From NCBI RefSeq assembly GCF_011207455.1, contig NZ_CP048877.1:1418576-1482575 (forward strand): a DNA stretch of 64,000 bases, in the 5' to 3' direction. Source of the DNA: Thermosulfuriphilus ammonigenes (GTDB lineage Bacteria > Desulfobacterota > Thermodesulfobacteria > Thermodesulfobacteriales > ST65). Positions 34,365 to 42,532 of the stretch are shown piece by piece (positions within the stretch are counted from its first letter, which is position 1; the number at the start of each line of letters is the position of its first letter). The notes below the pieces were generated by a model. That model worked only from the letters and a program-made list of their open reading frames with translations, did not search any database and was not told the DNA's origin. The position numbers and the translations under genes were made by a program.

Positions 34365-35333
34365 CTATATAAGGGATTGTCCTAGATAGGCGGCTCCCAG
34401 GAGGGCAGTCTCTTCGTTGCGGATGAGATAGACTGGGATTTCTTCTAAGAGGGGCTGCAGGCGTCCCTTGCTCAGGAAGGCTGAAATAAAGGTTTCCCCT
34501 TTAAGGTGGGAGACTATCTTGGGAGCGATCCCTCCACCGAGATAGATTCCTCCGCGGGCCAGAGTCCTTAGGGCCAGATTCCCGGCCTCAGCGCCATAGG
34601 CCCTTAGGAATATTTGAAGGGCCTGACGGCAGGTGGGGCTTTTATTCGCTGCAGCCACTATTTCCGGGGCTCTGGCCTGAGGCCTCTGATGAACGAAGGG
34701 ATCATCAGGGGTAGGTCCTTTTTCTAGAAGATAACGATAGATGTTTTCAATCCCCGGCCCAGAGACGATTCTCTCTACACTTACGTGACCATATCTTCGG
34801 TGGAGATATTTATAAAGTCCCCACTCCAAATCATCTGCTGGGGCAAAGTCGGCGTGACCGGCCTCGGTTGCCAGGGCGAGATGGCCTTTATCCTCCAGGG
34901 GGATGAGCACTGATTGGCCAAGACCAGTGCCGGCAGCAATGATTCCCCGGGGGGCCTGCTGGACCGGATGCCCCTCCTTTAGAGACAGAAGATCTTGAGA
35001 GGGGATAACCAGAGTTCCGTAGGCCGTGGCTACAAGATCGTTGATCAGCCTGACCTGAGAAACTTCTAGGATCTGGCAGAGAGCTTCTTCCGTCAGGGTC
35101 CAGCCGAGATTTATCATCTGACACCGGCCGTCGATGACCGGCCCGGCCAGGGAAAAGACAGCGGCCTTCAGCAGGCCCTTGGAGGAACTTTCTTCAAGAT
35201 AGGTGGTGAGAAGCTCCTTTGCCGAGGGAAAGCGAGCATTTTGATAGATGCGAAGTTCCTGAGGGGCAAAGTCTCCCGGGGCAAAAAGGGCAATGGCTGT
35301 CTTTGTGCCACCGATATCGGCCGCCAGGAGCAT
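34365..35333 (-). CDS. glk: Glucokinase
   Basis: ATP-dependent glucose kinase of the E. coli Glk family (ROK-unrelated), 322 residues. It begins MLLAADIGGTKTAIALF (phosphate 1 loop). NDLVATAYG, GAGTGLGQSV (written AAGTGLGQSVL here), ATEAGHADFAP and RGGIYLGGGIAPK match the family. It follows skp by one base, so it is in the pal-skp-glk operon. Its role in a probably autotrophic or sulfur-respiring organism would be glycogen or sugar use; that is inference. Confidence 0.92.
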   Translation of the reverse strand: MLLAADIGGTKTAIALFAPGDFAPQELRIYQNARFPSAKELLTTYLEESSSKGLLKAAVFSLAGPVIDGRCQMINLGWTLTEEALCQILEVSQVRLINDLVATAYGTLVIPSQDLLSLKEGHPVQQAPRGIIAAGTGLGQSVLIPLEDKGHLALATEAGHADFAPADDLEWGLYKYLHRRYGHVSVERIVSGPGIENIYRYLLEKGPTPDDPFVHQRPQARAPEIVAAANKSPTCRQALQIFLRAYGAEAGNLALRTLARGGIYLGGGIAPKIVSHLKGETFISAFLSKGRLQPLLEEIPVYLIRNEETALLGAAYLGQSLI

Positions 35334-35334
35334 T

Positions 35335-35883
35335 TTATCTGCCGCCTAGGGCCTCCCCCTTCTCGAACTTTTGGTCGTAAAGTTCGATGATCTTCTGGGT
35401 AATTTCGATCTTATCTGAGGTGTAATAAACTCCAGGCATGTTTTTCTCTAAGATGAGATCAAACCCTTCCTTTTTGGCGTAATCGAAGACGATTCCCCGA
35501 AGATCCTTCATGATGGGTTCAAGGGCCTTTTGTTCCGCTTGGCGGATCTCAAACTGAGCATCCTCGCGTTTGGCCTTGTATTCCCGAAGCATTTTTTGAT
35601 ACTCTCGTTCCTTTTCCTGACGGGCCTCCGGTGACAGAAGGGGAGCTTTCTTTTCCAAATCTTCTTTGAACTTTTTAAGCTCGGTCTCTTTGGCCTGAAG
35701 TTCCTTCTGAAGGGCGGCAAACTTTTGGTTAAGTTTTTTAAGAGCGGCCTGTCCGGCCTTTGACTCCTTGACCACCTTTTGCATATGGATGACAGCGATT
35801 TTAGGAGGATTTTGAGCGTGGGCCCACTGCGCTAAAAGGAGAAGAGCAATAATAAGACCTAAAAGACCAAGAAACTTCTTCAT
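35335..35883 (-). CDS. skp: OmpH/Skp family periplasmic chaperone
   Basis: Periplasmic chaperone for outer-membrane proteins, 182 residues. Signal peptide MKKFLGLLGLIIALLLL ... AHA, then KIAVIHMQKVVKESKAGQ, a long Lys/Glu-rich coiled coil (residues 50-125), and a C-terminal strand segment. GGAGG five bases before ATG 35883 fixes the start. Lies between pal and glk. Confidence 0.9.
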   Translation of the reverse strand: MKKFLGLLGLIIALLLLAQWAHAQNPPKIAVIHMQKVVKESKAGQAALKKLNQKFAALQKELQAKETELKKFKEDLEKKAPLLSPEARQEKEREYQKMLREYKAKREDAQFEIRQAEQKALEPIMKDLRGIVFDYAKKEGFDLILEKNMPGVYYTSDKIEITQKIIELYDQKFEKGEALGGR

Positions 35884-35904
35884 GAAGGCCTCCAAATCTT
35901 GAGA

Positions 35905-36528
35905 CTATTTGATGATTACTAAATCGACACGACGATTTTTGGCCCAGGCTTCCTCGGTGTGCCTGGGGTCAAGGGGACGCTCCTCACCAAAGCTTACAGT
36001 AATCAACCTCTGGGCCGAAACTCCACGGTTAACAAGGTATTTTTTTACCGAAAGGGCCCTTTTTTCTCCTAAGGCCAGGTTGTACTCTGTGCTTCCCCTT
36101 TCGTCACAGTTTCCCTGAAGTTCAACGGTTACCTGGGGATGGGCGAGAAGATAGCGGGCATTTTCTTCTAATCGGGAACGCATATCTGGCCGGATGGTGT
36201 AGTCATCAAAATCAAAAAAGATGGCCTTAAGAGGAGGAGTGCTTCGCCCATAAAGGAGTTGCTTCTGTTCCTGAGAGAGCCTCTCTTCTTTAGTGGACTT
36301 CGATGAGGGAGTAAGAACCTCTTCTTTAAGAAGGCCCTGTTTAGGTGCCCTCAGAGAGGCTTCCTGACCAGTCTCAGGAGCGCGGCTTTCTGTTTCCGCT
36401 TGAGCCGTAGGTTGTGTGGCGCTTCCTTCCGGAGGAAGCGAGACCGGCTTTTTGGCACACCCCCAGAAGGCCACGCCCAGGGCTAAAACCAAGAGCCACA
36501 TTAGAAACCATTTACCAAAAGATCTCAC
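35905..36528 (-). CDS. pal: Peptidoglycan-associated lipoprotein (Pal/OmpA family)
   Basis: Outer-membrane lipoprotein tied to peptidoglycan, 207 residues. Lipobox FWGC at residues 21-24, a linker rich in Ser, Thr and Glu, then the OmpA domain from about 105 (AIFFDFDDYTIRPDM, GNCDERGSTEYNLALGEKRA, VSFGEERPLD, NRRVDLVI). GNCDERGS is typical of Pal. The rest of the Tol system is not next door in this window. GGAGGTAGGGG precedes the ATG. Confidence 0.92.
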   Translation of the reverse strand: MRSFGKWFLMWLLVLALGVAFWGCAKKPVSLPPEGSATQPTAQAETESRAPETGQEASLRAPKQGLLKEEVLTPSSKSTKEERLSQEQKQLLYGRSTPPLKAIFFDFDDYTIRPDMRSRLEENARYLLAHPQVTVELQGNCDERGSTEYNLALGEKRALSVKKYLVNRGVSAQRLITVSFGEERPLDPRHTEEAWAKNRRVDLVIIK

Positions 36529-36790
36529 CCCTACCTCCTGAAGAGAGCTGGCGCAAATCTAGCAAAGCTCAAAGAAAATGGCAATGCTTGGTCCGATTTT
36601 TTTCTTTTTCTCCATTTGAGGGATCCATAGCCTCAAAGGCTTCCTTGGTGACAAAAAAGGTCAGCCTTGGCCGCTTATTGACCACCTGTCGTCCTTTATC
36701 GGCTTATGGGATCCCCTTTTGGAGCCGAATTAAGGCAAATAGACCTTAATTTGAGGAGATCTGCTTTAGATCTGCTTTAGGGAATAAATC
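36529..36790. other. 262-base intergenic control region between pal and the pilin operon
   Basis: Divergent promoters for pal (minus) and the pilin operon (plus) must lie here. I see an 8-bp inverted repeat AATTAAGG / CCTTAATT (36728-36751, 8-base loop) and a tandem 11-bp direct repeat AGATCTGCTTT (36757-36767 and 36768-36778). No sigma-54 consensus with correct spacing and no tRNA are found. Confidence 0.7.
36757..36778 (+). repeat. Tandem 11-bp direct repeat next to the pilin operon start
   Basis: AGATCTGCTTT occurs twice with no gap and no mismatch, ending 12 bases before the TTG start of the fimT-like gene. An 11-base period equals about one helical turn, which suits a regulator binding in tandem on one face of the DNA. 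Confidence 0.75.
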
Positions 36791-37339
36791 TTGCTATCTA
36801 ATGCCTTGATGACCTTAGTGATCCCAAAGATTTTCCGAAAATTTCGGGAAAAGACGGGCTTTAGCCTTATTGAGGCTTTGGTGGTGATGGCTATGGTGGC
36901 CATTGTTGCTACTCTGGCCATCCCTAGGCTCAGCAGTCTAAGGGATGATCTGGCCCTTAAAGGGGCCACTAAAACTTTGGCTGCCGATCTTCAGTACGCC
37001 CGGGTAGCCTCACTGCGTCGGCAGTCAAGGGTTGTCGTCAGCCTAACCAATAATGCCAGTAGCTATCAGATCTTTGTTGATGCCAATGATAACGCCTCTC
37101 TTGATGCCGGAGAGACAGTCTTAAAGAGTGTTGCCCTTCCCCAGGCGGTGACCCTTTCCTCCGTTGCCTTTTTCGGCTGTGCTACAGGGCCACAGTTTGT
37201 GAGAGGGCAGCCATCCTGTCTTGCCGGTGGAGGAAATGGGAGCCTAAGGCTTGTCTCGGGGCGAACTAATTCTTTTTACAAGATAAAACTTAGTCGCTCT
37301 GGTCGGGTGGTTGTCTGTGACAAAAACAGTGATTGCTAA
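36791..37339 (+). CDS. GspH/FimT-type minor pseudopilin
   Basis: Minor type IV pilin of 182 residues. The prepilin peptidase site is KTG|FSLIEALVV with Glu at +5, followed by the hydrophobic helix VMAMVAIVATLAIPRL and a GspH-like body (ADLQYARVASLRRQSRVVVS). It has two pairs of cysteines toward the C-terminus (GCATGPQFVRGQPSC and CDKNSDC). The TTG at 36791 has AGGGA seven bases upstream; ATG 36809 lacks such a site. First gene of the minor-pilin operon; overlaps the next gene by 29 bases. Confidence 0.88.
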   Translation: MLSNALMTLVIPKIFRKFREKTGFSLIEALVVMAMVAIVATLAIPRLSSLRDDLALKGATKTLAADLQYARVASLRRQSRVVVSLTNNASSYQIFVDANDNASLDAGETVLKSVALPQAVTLSSVAFFGCATGPQFVRGQPSCLAGGGNGSLRLVSGRTNSFYKIKLSRSGRVVVCDKNSDC

Positions 37340-37955
37340 AACTCAAGGAGTTACTCTGGTAGAGTTGTTGGTCTCCCTGGCCATGATTTCTCTTGTCGGG
37401 TTGGGGATATATGCCGCCCTCAATGGTCAGTTAAAGGCTTCCGCGGTGGTCCATGATACGGCCCTTGTGCAGCAGGATATCCGGGCCAGTCTTAACACCC
37501 TGGTCAAGGAGATCCGGATGACCGGTTATGATCCTTCCGGTTCGGCAGTCTGTGGGAACTGGATAGATACGGCCGACGCCAACAACCTTCAGATTGAAAT
37601 GGATCTAAACGGCGATGGGGACTGCGATGATACCAATGAACGGATAACCTTTGCCTATAGTTCCGCCAATCGGCGCTTGTCGCGAAACACCGATCCCTTG
37701 ATAGGGGGAGAGGGCAGTCAGGTAGATTGCTTTCAATTTACTTACGTTCTTGCCGACGGAACAGAGACCTCTACCCCCTCTGCGGCCCAGCTTTCGTCTA
37801 TTCGAGTCGTCAAGATCCAGATGGTTGTCCGTTCGGCCGAGGCTGATCCTCGGTATACCAACAGCGAAACCTATCCCATTTGTGGTCCCTTTAACGATAA
37901 TTACCGTCGCCGCTATCTGGAGGTGGCCATAGCCCCTCGGAACCTTGGCCTATGA
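37311..37955 (+). CDS. pilW: PilW-like minor pilin
   Basis: Minor pilin of 214 residues. Cleavage site KTQG|VTLVELLVSLAM with Glu at +5, long N-terminal helix, then IRASLNTLVKEIRMTGYDPSG, the sequence typical of PilW. A loop LNGDGDCDD may bind calcium. The start is not certain: TTG 37311, or GTG 37317 or 37329; all lie inside the previous gene. Overlaps pilV by four bases (ATGA). Confidence 0.86.
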   Translation: MSVTKTVIAKTQGVTLVELLVSLAMISLVGLGIYAALNGQLKASAVVHDTALVQQDIRASLNTLVKEIRMTGYDPSGSAVCGNWIDTADANNLQIEMDLNGDGDCDDTNERITFAYSSANRRLSRNTDPLIGGEGSQVDCFQFTYVLADGTETSTPSAAQLSSIRVVKIQMVVRSAEADPRYTNSETYPICGPFNDNYRRRYLEVAIAPRNLGL

Positions 37956-38347
37956 TGGGAACTAAAAAGACTAAAAAGATAGACAAGGCTGGTTTTTCTC
38001 TCCTGGAGGTACTTATTGCCATCTCTGTCCTCTCTGTGGGTATTCTGGCCTTGGCCAGTATGAATATTGCCTCCCTGCGGGGGACCAAAATTTCCAAGGA
38101 GCTTACCTACGCTACCCTTGAAGGTCAGGCCCTTTTGGAGGAGCATGTTTTTAGTCGAGACTTTGAAGATCTGGACACCGTTTGTAACAATATCCCCTCC
38201 ACTCTCAATTATGCGGGTGTATCGTTTTCTGTTCAGTGTCGTCTAATCACCCACTCAGACGAGTTAAAGCAGGTAATCATCACCCTTTTTTGGGGCAGTA
38301 AGCGGCTTCAATACACTATCTTTCGGGCCCGGGGGGATACCTTATGA
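37952..38347 (+). CDS. pilV: PilV-like minor pilin
   Basis: Minor pilin of 131 residues. Cleavage site DKAG|FSLLEVLIAISVLSVGIL is textbook for PilV, followed by ALASMNIASLRGT. A short C-terminal domain has a Cys pair (TVCNN, SVQCRL). Starts in an ATGA overlap with pilW and ends in an ATGA overlap with the next gene. It probably helps prime pilus assembly together with PilW, PilX and PilY1. Confidence 0.88.
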   Translation: MMGTKKTKKIDKAGFSLLEVLIAISVLSVGILALASMNIASLRGTKISKELTYATLEGQALLEEHVFSRDFEDLDTVCNNIPSTLNYAGVSFSVQCRLITHSDELKQVIITLFWGSKRLQYTIFRARGDTL

Positions 38348-38751
38348 TCCAGAATCAGCAAGGGAATACCCTGGTCCTGGCCCTGGTGGTTCTTCTTATT
38401 CTTACCGCTGTAGGTATGTGGGCCAGTCGAGATGCCCTGGTGGAAACCTGGACGGCTGTAGCCAATCGAGACTACTATCAAGACTTTTATGCTGCAGAGA
38501 CGGGTATCCGTTTGGGGTTGAACAAGGTGTCTGAAGGGCTCACAGGCACCTGGAGCCTTACCCTTCCCTCTTCTGAAAACCAAATCACTGTAAATTACTC
38601 GGTTACTTTTCAGGCCTGCTACCAGGGGTCTCAATCCTATAAATGTACCAATCCGTCATCAGCCTGTGAGGAATACCTGATCCGTAGCTGGACCACCAGC
38701 GGGTATACCATAGAGGCTTACGGCCAGCGGGCCGTCTCTGCCTGTCCTTAA
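38344..38751 (+). CDS. pilX: PilX-like minor pilin
   Basis: 135 residues. N-terminus NQQG|NTLVLALVVLLILTAVG is PilX-like: no Glu at +5, as common in PilX, and DFYAAETGIRLGLNKV is the family's YAAE(T) stretch. The C-terminal half carries four Cys (CYQ, KCTN, ACEE, ACP). Position between pilV and pilY1 supports the call. Confidence 0.85.
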   Translation: MIQNQQGNTLVLALVVLLILTAVGMWASRDALVETWTAVANRDYYQDFYAAETGIRLGLNKVSEGLTGTWSLTLPSSENQITVNYSVTFQACYQGSQSYKCTNPSSACEEYLIRSWTTSGYTIEAYGQRAVSACP

Positions 38752-38770
38752 CTATTAAGGAGGTGTCCTT

Positions 38771-41700
38771 ATGAAAGCCTTTACAAAGGCCTTATTGCTG
38801 TTTGTTCTGGGCTTGGCCCTGGGATATCCTCGGCCATCCTTGGCTAACGTCTGTGGGGAGATCCCCATATACTTAGGGACTTATTCCATCCCTGAGATAC
38901 TCTTCGTGGTGGATCTTTCGGGGAGTATGATCTTAGGGCCTCGACCAGACTGGACACCTTCGTATGATCCTACCACTACCTACTCTGGCTTTTATACTGA
39001 CCAGGGGCTTAACAACAAGGTCTTTAATCGTCAATATGTCATTGATGGTAGCCAGCGTTATCATCTAGTTTATCAGTGCTTTGATGACCCAAGCCACATT
39101 ATTACCAACACCTATGACAGTAGCAATCCAGAGAACGCCGAGTGTCCAGTTAATTTATGTACTGGAGCCTTTCAGGATCCTTCGGGTAATGTAACCTCTA
39201 TCCTCAACCAATATGGAATCGCTGACTGGACTTGGCACAGTAGCAATCTTGATCCGCCAACGGTTTTAGTTAACGGTTCAGAGATCTACATCGCCTATCA
39301 CTTTTGTCCGGGAAATTGCGCTTGGTTTTTTACTGGCGGTGGTATTGCCCAGTTTTGTGACAATCAAGGGATTCCCGCCGGCTATGAATCAGACACCCTA
39401 GTGCTGGGGAATTATCTCAACATGAGTCGAATAGAGGTAGCTACCAGGGTCATCCGACAACTGGTAGCTGATTCTTCACTTTCTACCGGGGTAGCCTTTT
39501 TTAAACAGGATTTTCCCACCAACCAGAACTTCACTCGCGTTTATGTAGGCTGTGAGCCCTATAGTGAGGCCCACTTTGCAGAGATAGATAATGCCTTAAA
39601 CAGTATTGCCCACGCCAAGGTTTCCGCTACAGCCAATGTCTTCCGGATTATGGTTGGTGGGGGGACCCCTTTTTCTCCCTCCATTGTGGCGGCTAATGAC
39701 TACTTTGCCGGCAATCTGGCCGATGAATCAGGGAATTATTATTCTCCTCAGCCCTGTGGTAAAAAATTCGCCATCTTCATCACCGATGGTCAGGGTAATA
39801 TTGGTTCAAGTGAGGCCAATGTTGAGACTCGTACCCGGGATCTGGTTCAGAGCGGCGTTACCGCTATTGCTGTCGGCTTTAACCTTCCTCCCAATCAGGA
39901 TGCTCAACTGAGGGTTATGGCCCGGGTAGCCAATGAAGAAGCCGATGGCATAAATACCTTTGCTCTTCATCGAGACAACGACAATGACGGGGTGCCAGAT
40001 CCTTTCATCGCTCGCAACCCGGACGAGCTGGCCGACATTCTGCGCTCCATTATCTATGAGATAAAACAGACCGTTTTTCGGACCGGAAGCGGGACAGCCA
40101 CCAGAACCAACTATGGCAATATCCAGATCTATACAGGTTTTGACGTCTCTGACTGGACTGGTGAGGTCAAAACCGGCCCGTATCGTTATAACTGTGCCAA
40201 TTGTCATTCGCTTTCCAATGCTCGGGCCTTAGCCAGGTGGCATCACTTTAATGATGTTGATGGAGATGGTCATCTTGATGCCCAAGATGAAGACGTAAAT
40301 GGCAACAATCAATTGGATCCCGGAGAGGATATCGACGGGGATGGCAATCTTGATGTGGCAGAGCAAATTGATGAAACCGCCCTGCGTAACTTCCTTCTGG
40401 ACCAAAATGCTGTCTCCGCTGCCATGGGAAGTGAGGCCCTAGTTGGCTACGATGCCAGTAAAATCGACGATATTGTGGCTATGATTATGGGCAATCTGGA
40501 TGCCAGCCTTTGGTATAGTTCCGATACTGGCTGGACAACCAATACCACCCTTGCTTGTGGTTCTTCCCGTAACATTTATACCAAAGATGCCAGCGGCAAA
40601 TTTGCCTTTACGGTGGCCAATCTTACCCGGATAAACGCTATTATCTCACCTGATACCTATGATCTTACGGAAGATGAAGTCCGCTTTATCCGGGGAGAAC
40701 TTGCCTGTGGTAGTAGTAGCAGCAATTTTCGAACCCGAGAACGCCCGCTGGGAGATATTATCAGCAGTCAACCCCGGGTGGAGGACGGTCTTATCTGGGT
40801 GGGAGCTAACGATGGCATGCTTCATGCCTTTGATGTCAACTCTGGTGAGGAGGTCTTTGCCTATATTCCCTCAGCGGTGCTCTCTCGCTACAAGGAGCTG
40901 GGCTACTTCTCGCCCACTTATTGTCATGATTACATGCTAGATGGCACCCCAGTAATAGAGGATCTGGGTAGCCAGAAAATACTTGTCTGTGGTCTGGGAC
41001 GAGGTGGTAACCAATTCTTTGCCTTGGACATAACCACCCCCACGGCCGATGGTGTCCAGCCCCTGTGGGAGTTTTCGGATCCTAATCTGGGAGAGACCTG
41101 GAATCAGGCAGCCATTGCCCAACTTGAAGACGATTCCTGGGTGGCCTTTCTCCCTTCTGGATATGCCCAGGTCGACGCTGATTGGCCTACCAAACAGGCT
41201 TGGCTTTTCGCTGTGGGAGCCACCAATGGGGCCAGCAAGTGGAGTCTTCAACTGGGTAGTGAGGGGGGGAACATGCTTACTACTCCTGTAGCGGTTGATT
41301 CTGATTTTAATGACCGCGTTGACCGCCTCTATTTAGGGGATATGATGGGCCGGCTCTGGCGAGTGGACAATCTTTCCGGGGCGCCTACCTCACAGGTAAT
41401 CCTCAACCTTGGCTCCGGTCATCCTATAACCGCCCATCCGGCCTATGGAGTGGCTGATGGCAAGATCTGGGTCTATTTTGGCACCGGAAAATACTGGGAT
41501 TGGACAGACGGTCAAGATGGTACCGTCCAATATATGGTTGGTGTCCGGGATGAGAATACTGGTCAACTCAGCCTGACAGACCTTAATGTCAATCAGATCA
41601 ACATTGTTGGAGACTACGCCGTTATCACCGGGGGGTGTGATCCTACCAGAAAGGGCTGGGCTATTGAACTCCCTCGGACGGGGCCAGCCGGTGGGGCCGA

Positions 41701-42073
41701 AAGGGTTCTTACCCCTCCTTTAGTCCTTGGGGGATATGTCTTCTTTGTGACCTTTATCCCTACCGGGGATCAATGTAGCGGAAGCGGTGAGGCCTGGCTT
41801 TTTGTGGTTCGTTATGATTCAGGCTGTGTGACCCCCTACGACAGTCCGGTCTTTGACGTCAATAATGATGGGACCATCGATGAAAATGATAAGGTAACCT
41901 TTGGAGGCACTCCAACCTATCCAGCAGGAATAAAGCTGGGTGATGGAGTGCCGGTGGGTGAACTCAGTTCTCTGGGAGACCTTATTATTCAGGCCACTAC
42001 TGAGGGGACCCAGCCGGTGGTTACGGCCATTAAGGCCTGGTTTAAGAAGGGCTCCTGGCGAGATCTTGATTAA
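38771..42073 (+). CDS. pilY1: PilY1-type pilus tip adhesin with VWA domain, CxxCH motif and Ca-binding loops
   Basis: A 1100-residue exported protein. Signal peptide at residues 1-25; von Willebrand A domain with the MIDAS DLSGS (Asp48, Ser50, Ser52), ending near 430. The PilC/PilY1 beta-propeller occupies about 660-1040 (GDIISSQPRVEDGLIWVGAN, GMLHAFDVNSGEE). Between them is CANCH at residues 475-479, then three DxDxDG-like loops (about 492-535: DVDGDGHLD, DVNGNNQLD, DIDGDGNLD). A fourth, DVNNDGTIDENDK, is near the end. AAGGAGGTG precedes the ATG. It caps type IV pili and mediates adhesion and calcium-controlled retraction in known homologues. Confidence 0.93.
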   Translation: MKAFTKALLLFVLGLALGYPRPSLANVCGEIPIYLGTYSIPEILFVVDLSGSMILGPRPDWTPSYDPTTTYSGFYTDQGLNNKVFNRQYVIDGSQRYHLVYQCFDDPSHIITNTYDSSNPENAECPVNLCTGAFQDPSGNVTSILNQYGIADWTWHSSNLDPPTVLVNGSEIYIAYHFCPGNCAWFFTGGGIAQFCDNQGIPAGYESDTLVLGNYLNMSRIEVATRVIRQLVADSSLSTGVAFFKQDFPTNQNFTRVYVGCEPYSEAHFAEIDNALNSIAHAKVSATANVFRIMVGGGTPFSPSIVAANDYFAGNLADESGNYYSPQPCGKKFAIFITDGQGNIGSSEANVETRTRDLVQSGVTAIAVGFNLPPNQDAQLRVMARVANEEADGINTFALHRDNDNDGVPDPFIARNPDELADILRSIIYEIKQTVFRTGSGTATRTNYGNIQIYTGFDVSDWTGEVKTGPYRYNCANCHSLSNARALARWHHFNDVDGDGHLDAQDEDVNGNNQLDPGEDIDGDGNLDVAEQIDETALRNFLLDQNAVSAAMGSEALVGYDASKIDDIVAMIMGNLDASLWYSSDTGWTTNTTLACGSSRNIYTKDASGKFAFTVANLTRINAIISPDTYDLTEDEVRFIRGELACGSSSSNFRTRERPLGDIISSQPRVEDGLIWVGANDGMLHAFDVNSGEEVFAYIPSAVLSRYKELGYFSPTYCHDYMLDGTPVIEDLGSQKILVCGLGRGGNQFFALDITTPTADGVQPLWEFSDPNLGETWNQAAIAQLEDDSWVAFLPSGYAQVDADWPTKQAWLFAVGATNGASKWSLQLGSEGGNMLTTPVAVDSDFNDRVDRLYLGDMMGRLWRVDNLSGAPTSQVILNLGSGHPITAHPAYGVADGKIWVYFGTGKYWDWTDGQDGTVQYMVGVRDENTGQLSLTDLNVNQINIVGDYAVITGGCDPTRKGWAIELPRTGPAGGAERVLTPPLVLGGYVFFVTFIPTGDQCSGSGEAWLFVVRYDSGCVTPYDSPVFDVNNDGTIDENDKVTFGGTPTYPAGIKLGDGVPVGELSSLGDLIIQATTEGTQPVVTAIKAWFKKGSWRDLD

Positions 42074-42091
42074 CTCCATAAGGAGGCCGGA

Positions 42092-42532
42092 ATGAATTAT
42101 AAAATCTGGCTGATAACTTTGATGTTTTATTCTCTGGTTTCTCCTGTTGGATTGGTCCAAGGCGTGCAAGTGCAAGATGGGGATAGGCCCATCAAGATTC
42201 TTTTCGGCCGGGTTCCTAAGGCGGACAAACGTCAGGTTTACGCTCTGGTGGAGAAGCAAATTCTTAAGGGCGGACACCTTAAAGGGGTAGTGCTAAAGAT
42301 CGGGGCCCAAACGCTGACCATCCCTGTAAGCCCTAAGGTTGAGCTTTTCAGGGTCTCAGGGGTGGGCGAGACGGCTCAGATGAAGGCAGCTAGTTGGTCA
42401 GATCTCACCCCCGGGACCCTGCTTCAGGTTTACTATCTTCCTGAGAAGGGGGGGCGGATTGAATCCATCTGTATTATCGGGCACCACGAGCAGCGGGGAA
42501 AGACCGGTCCATGGCAAAGGCATCTACGCTAG
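42092..42532 (+). CDS. Secreted protein of unknown function, end of the pilin operon
   Basis: A 146-residue protein with a signal peptide (LITLMFYSLVSPVGLVQG) and a small beta-rich domain (GGHLKGVVLKIGAQTLTIPV, SWSDLTPGTLLQVYYLPE). I do not recognise the family. AAGGAGG precedes the ATG, 18 bases after pilY1, so it is likely co-expressed with the pilins. It ends with a nine-base overlap on the convergent PP-loop-like gene. Confidence 0.7.
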   Translation: MNYKIWLITLMFYSLVSPVGLVQGVQVQDGDRPIKILFGRVPKADKRQVYALVEKQILKGGHLKGVVLKIGAQTLTIPVSPKVELFRVSGVGETAQMKAASWSDLTPGTLLQVYYLPEKGGRIESICIIGHHEQRGKTGPWQRHLR

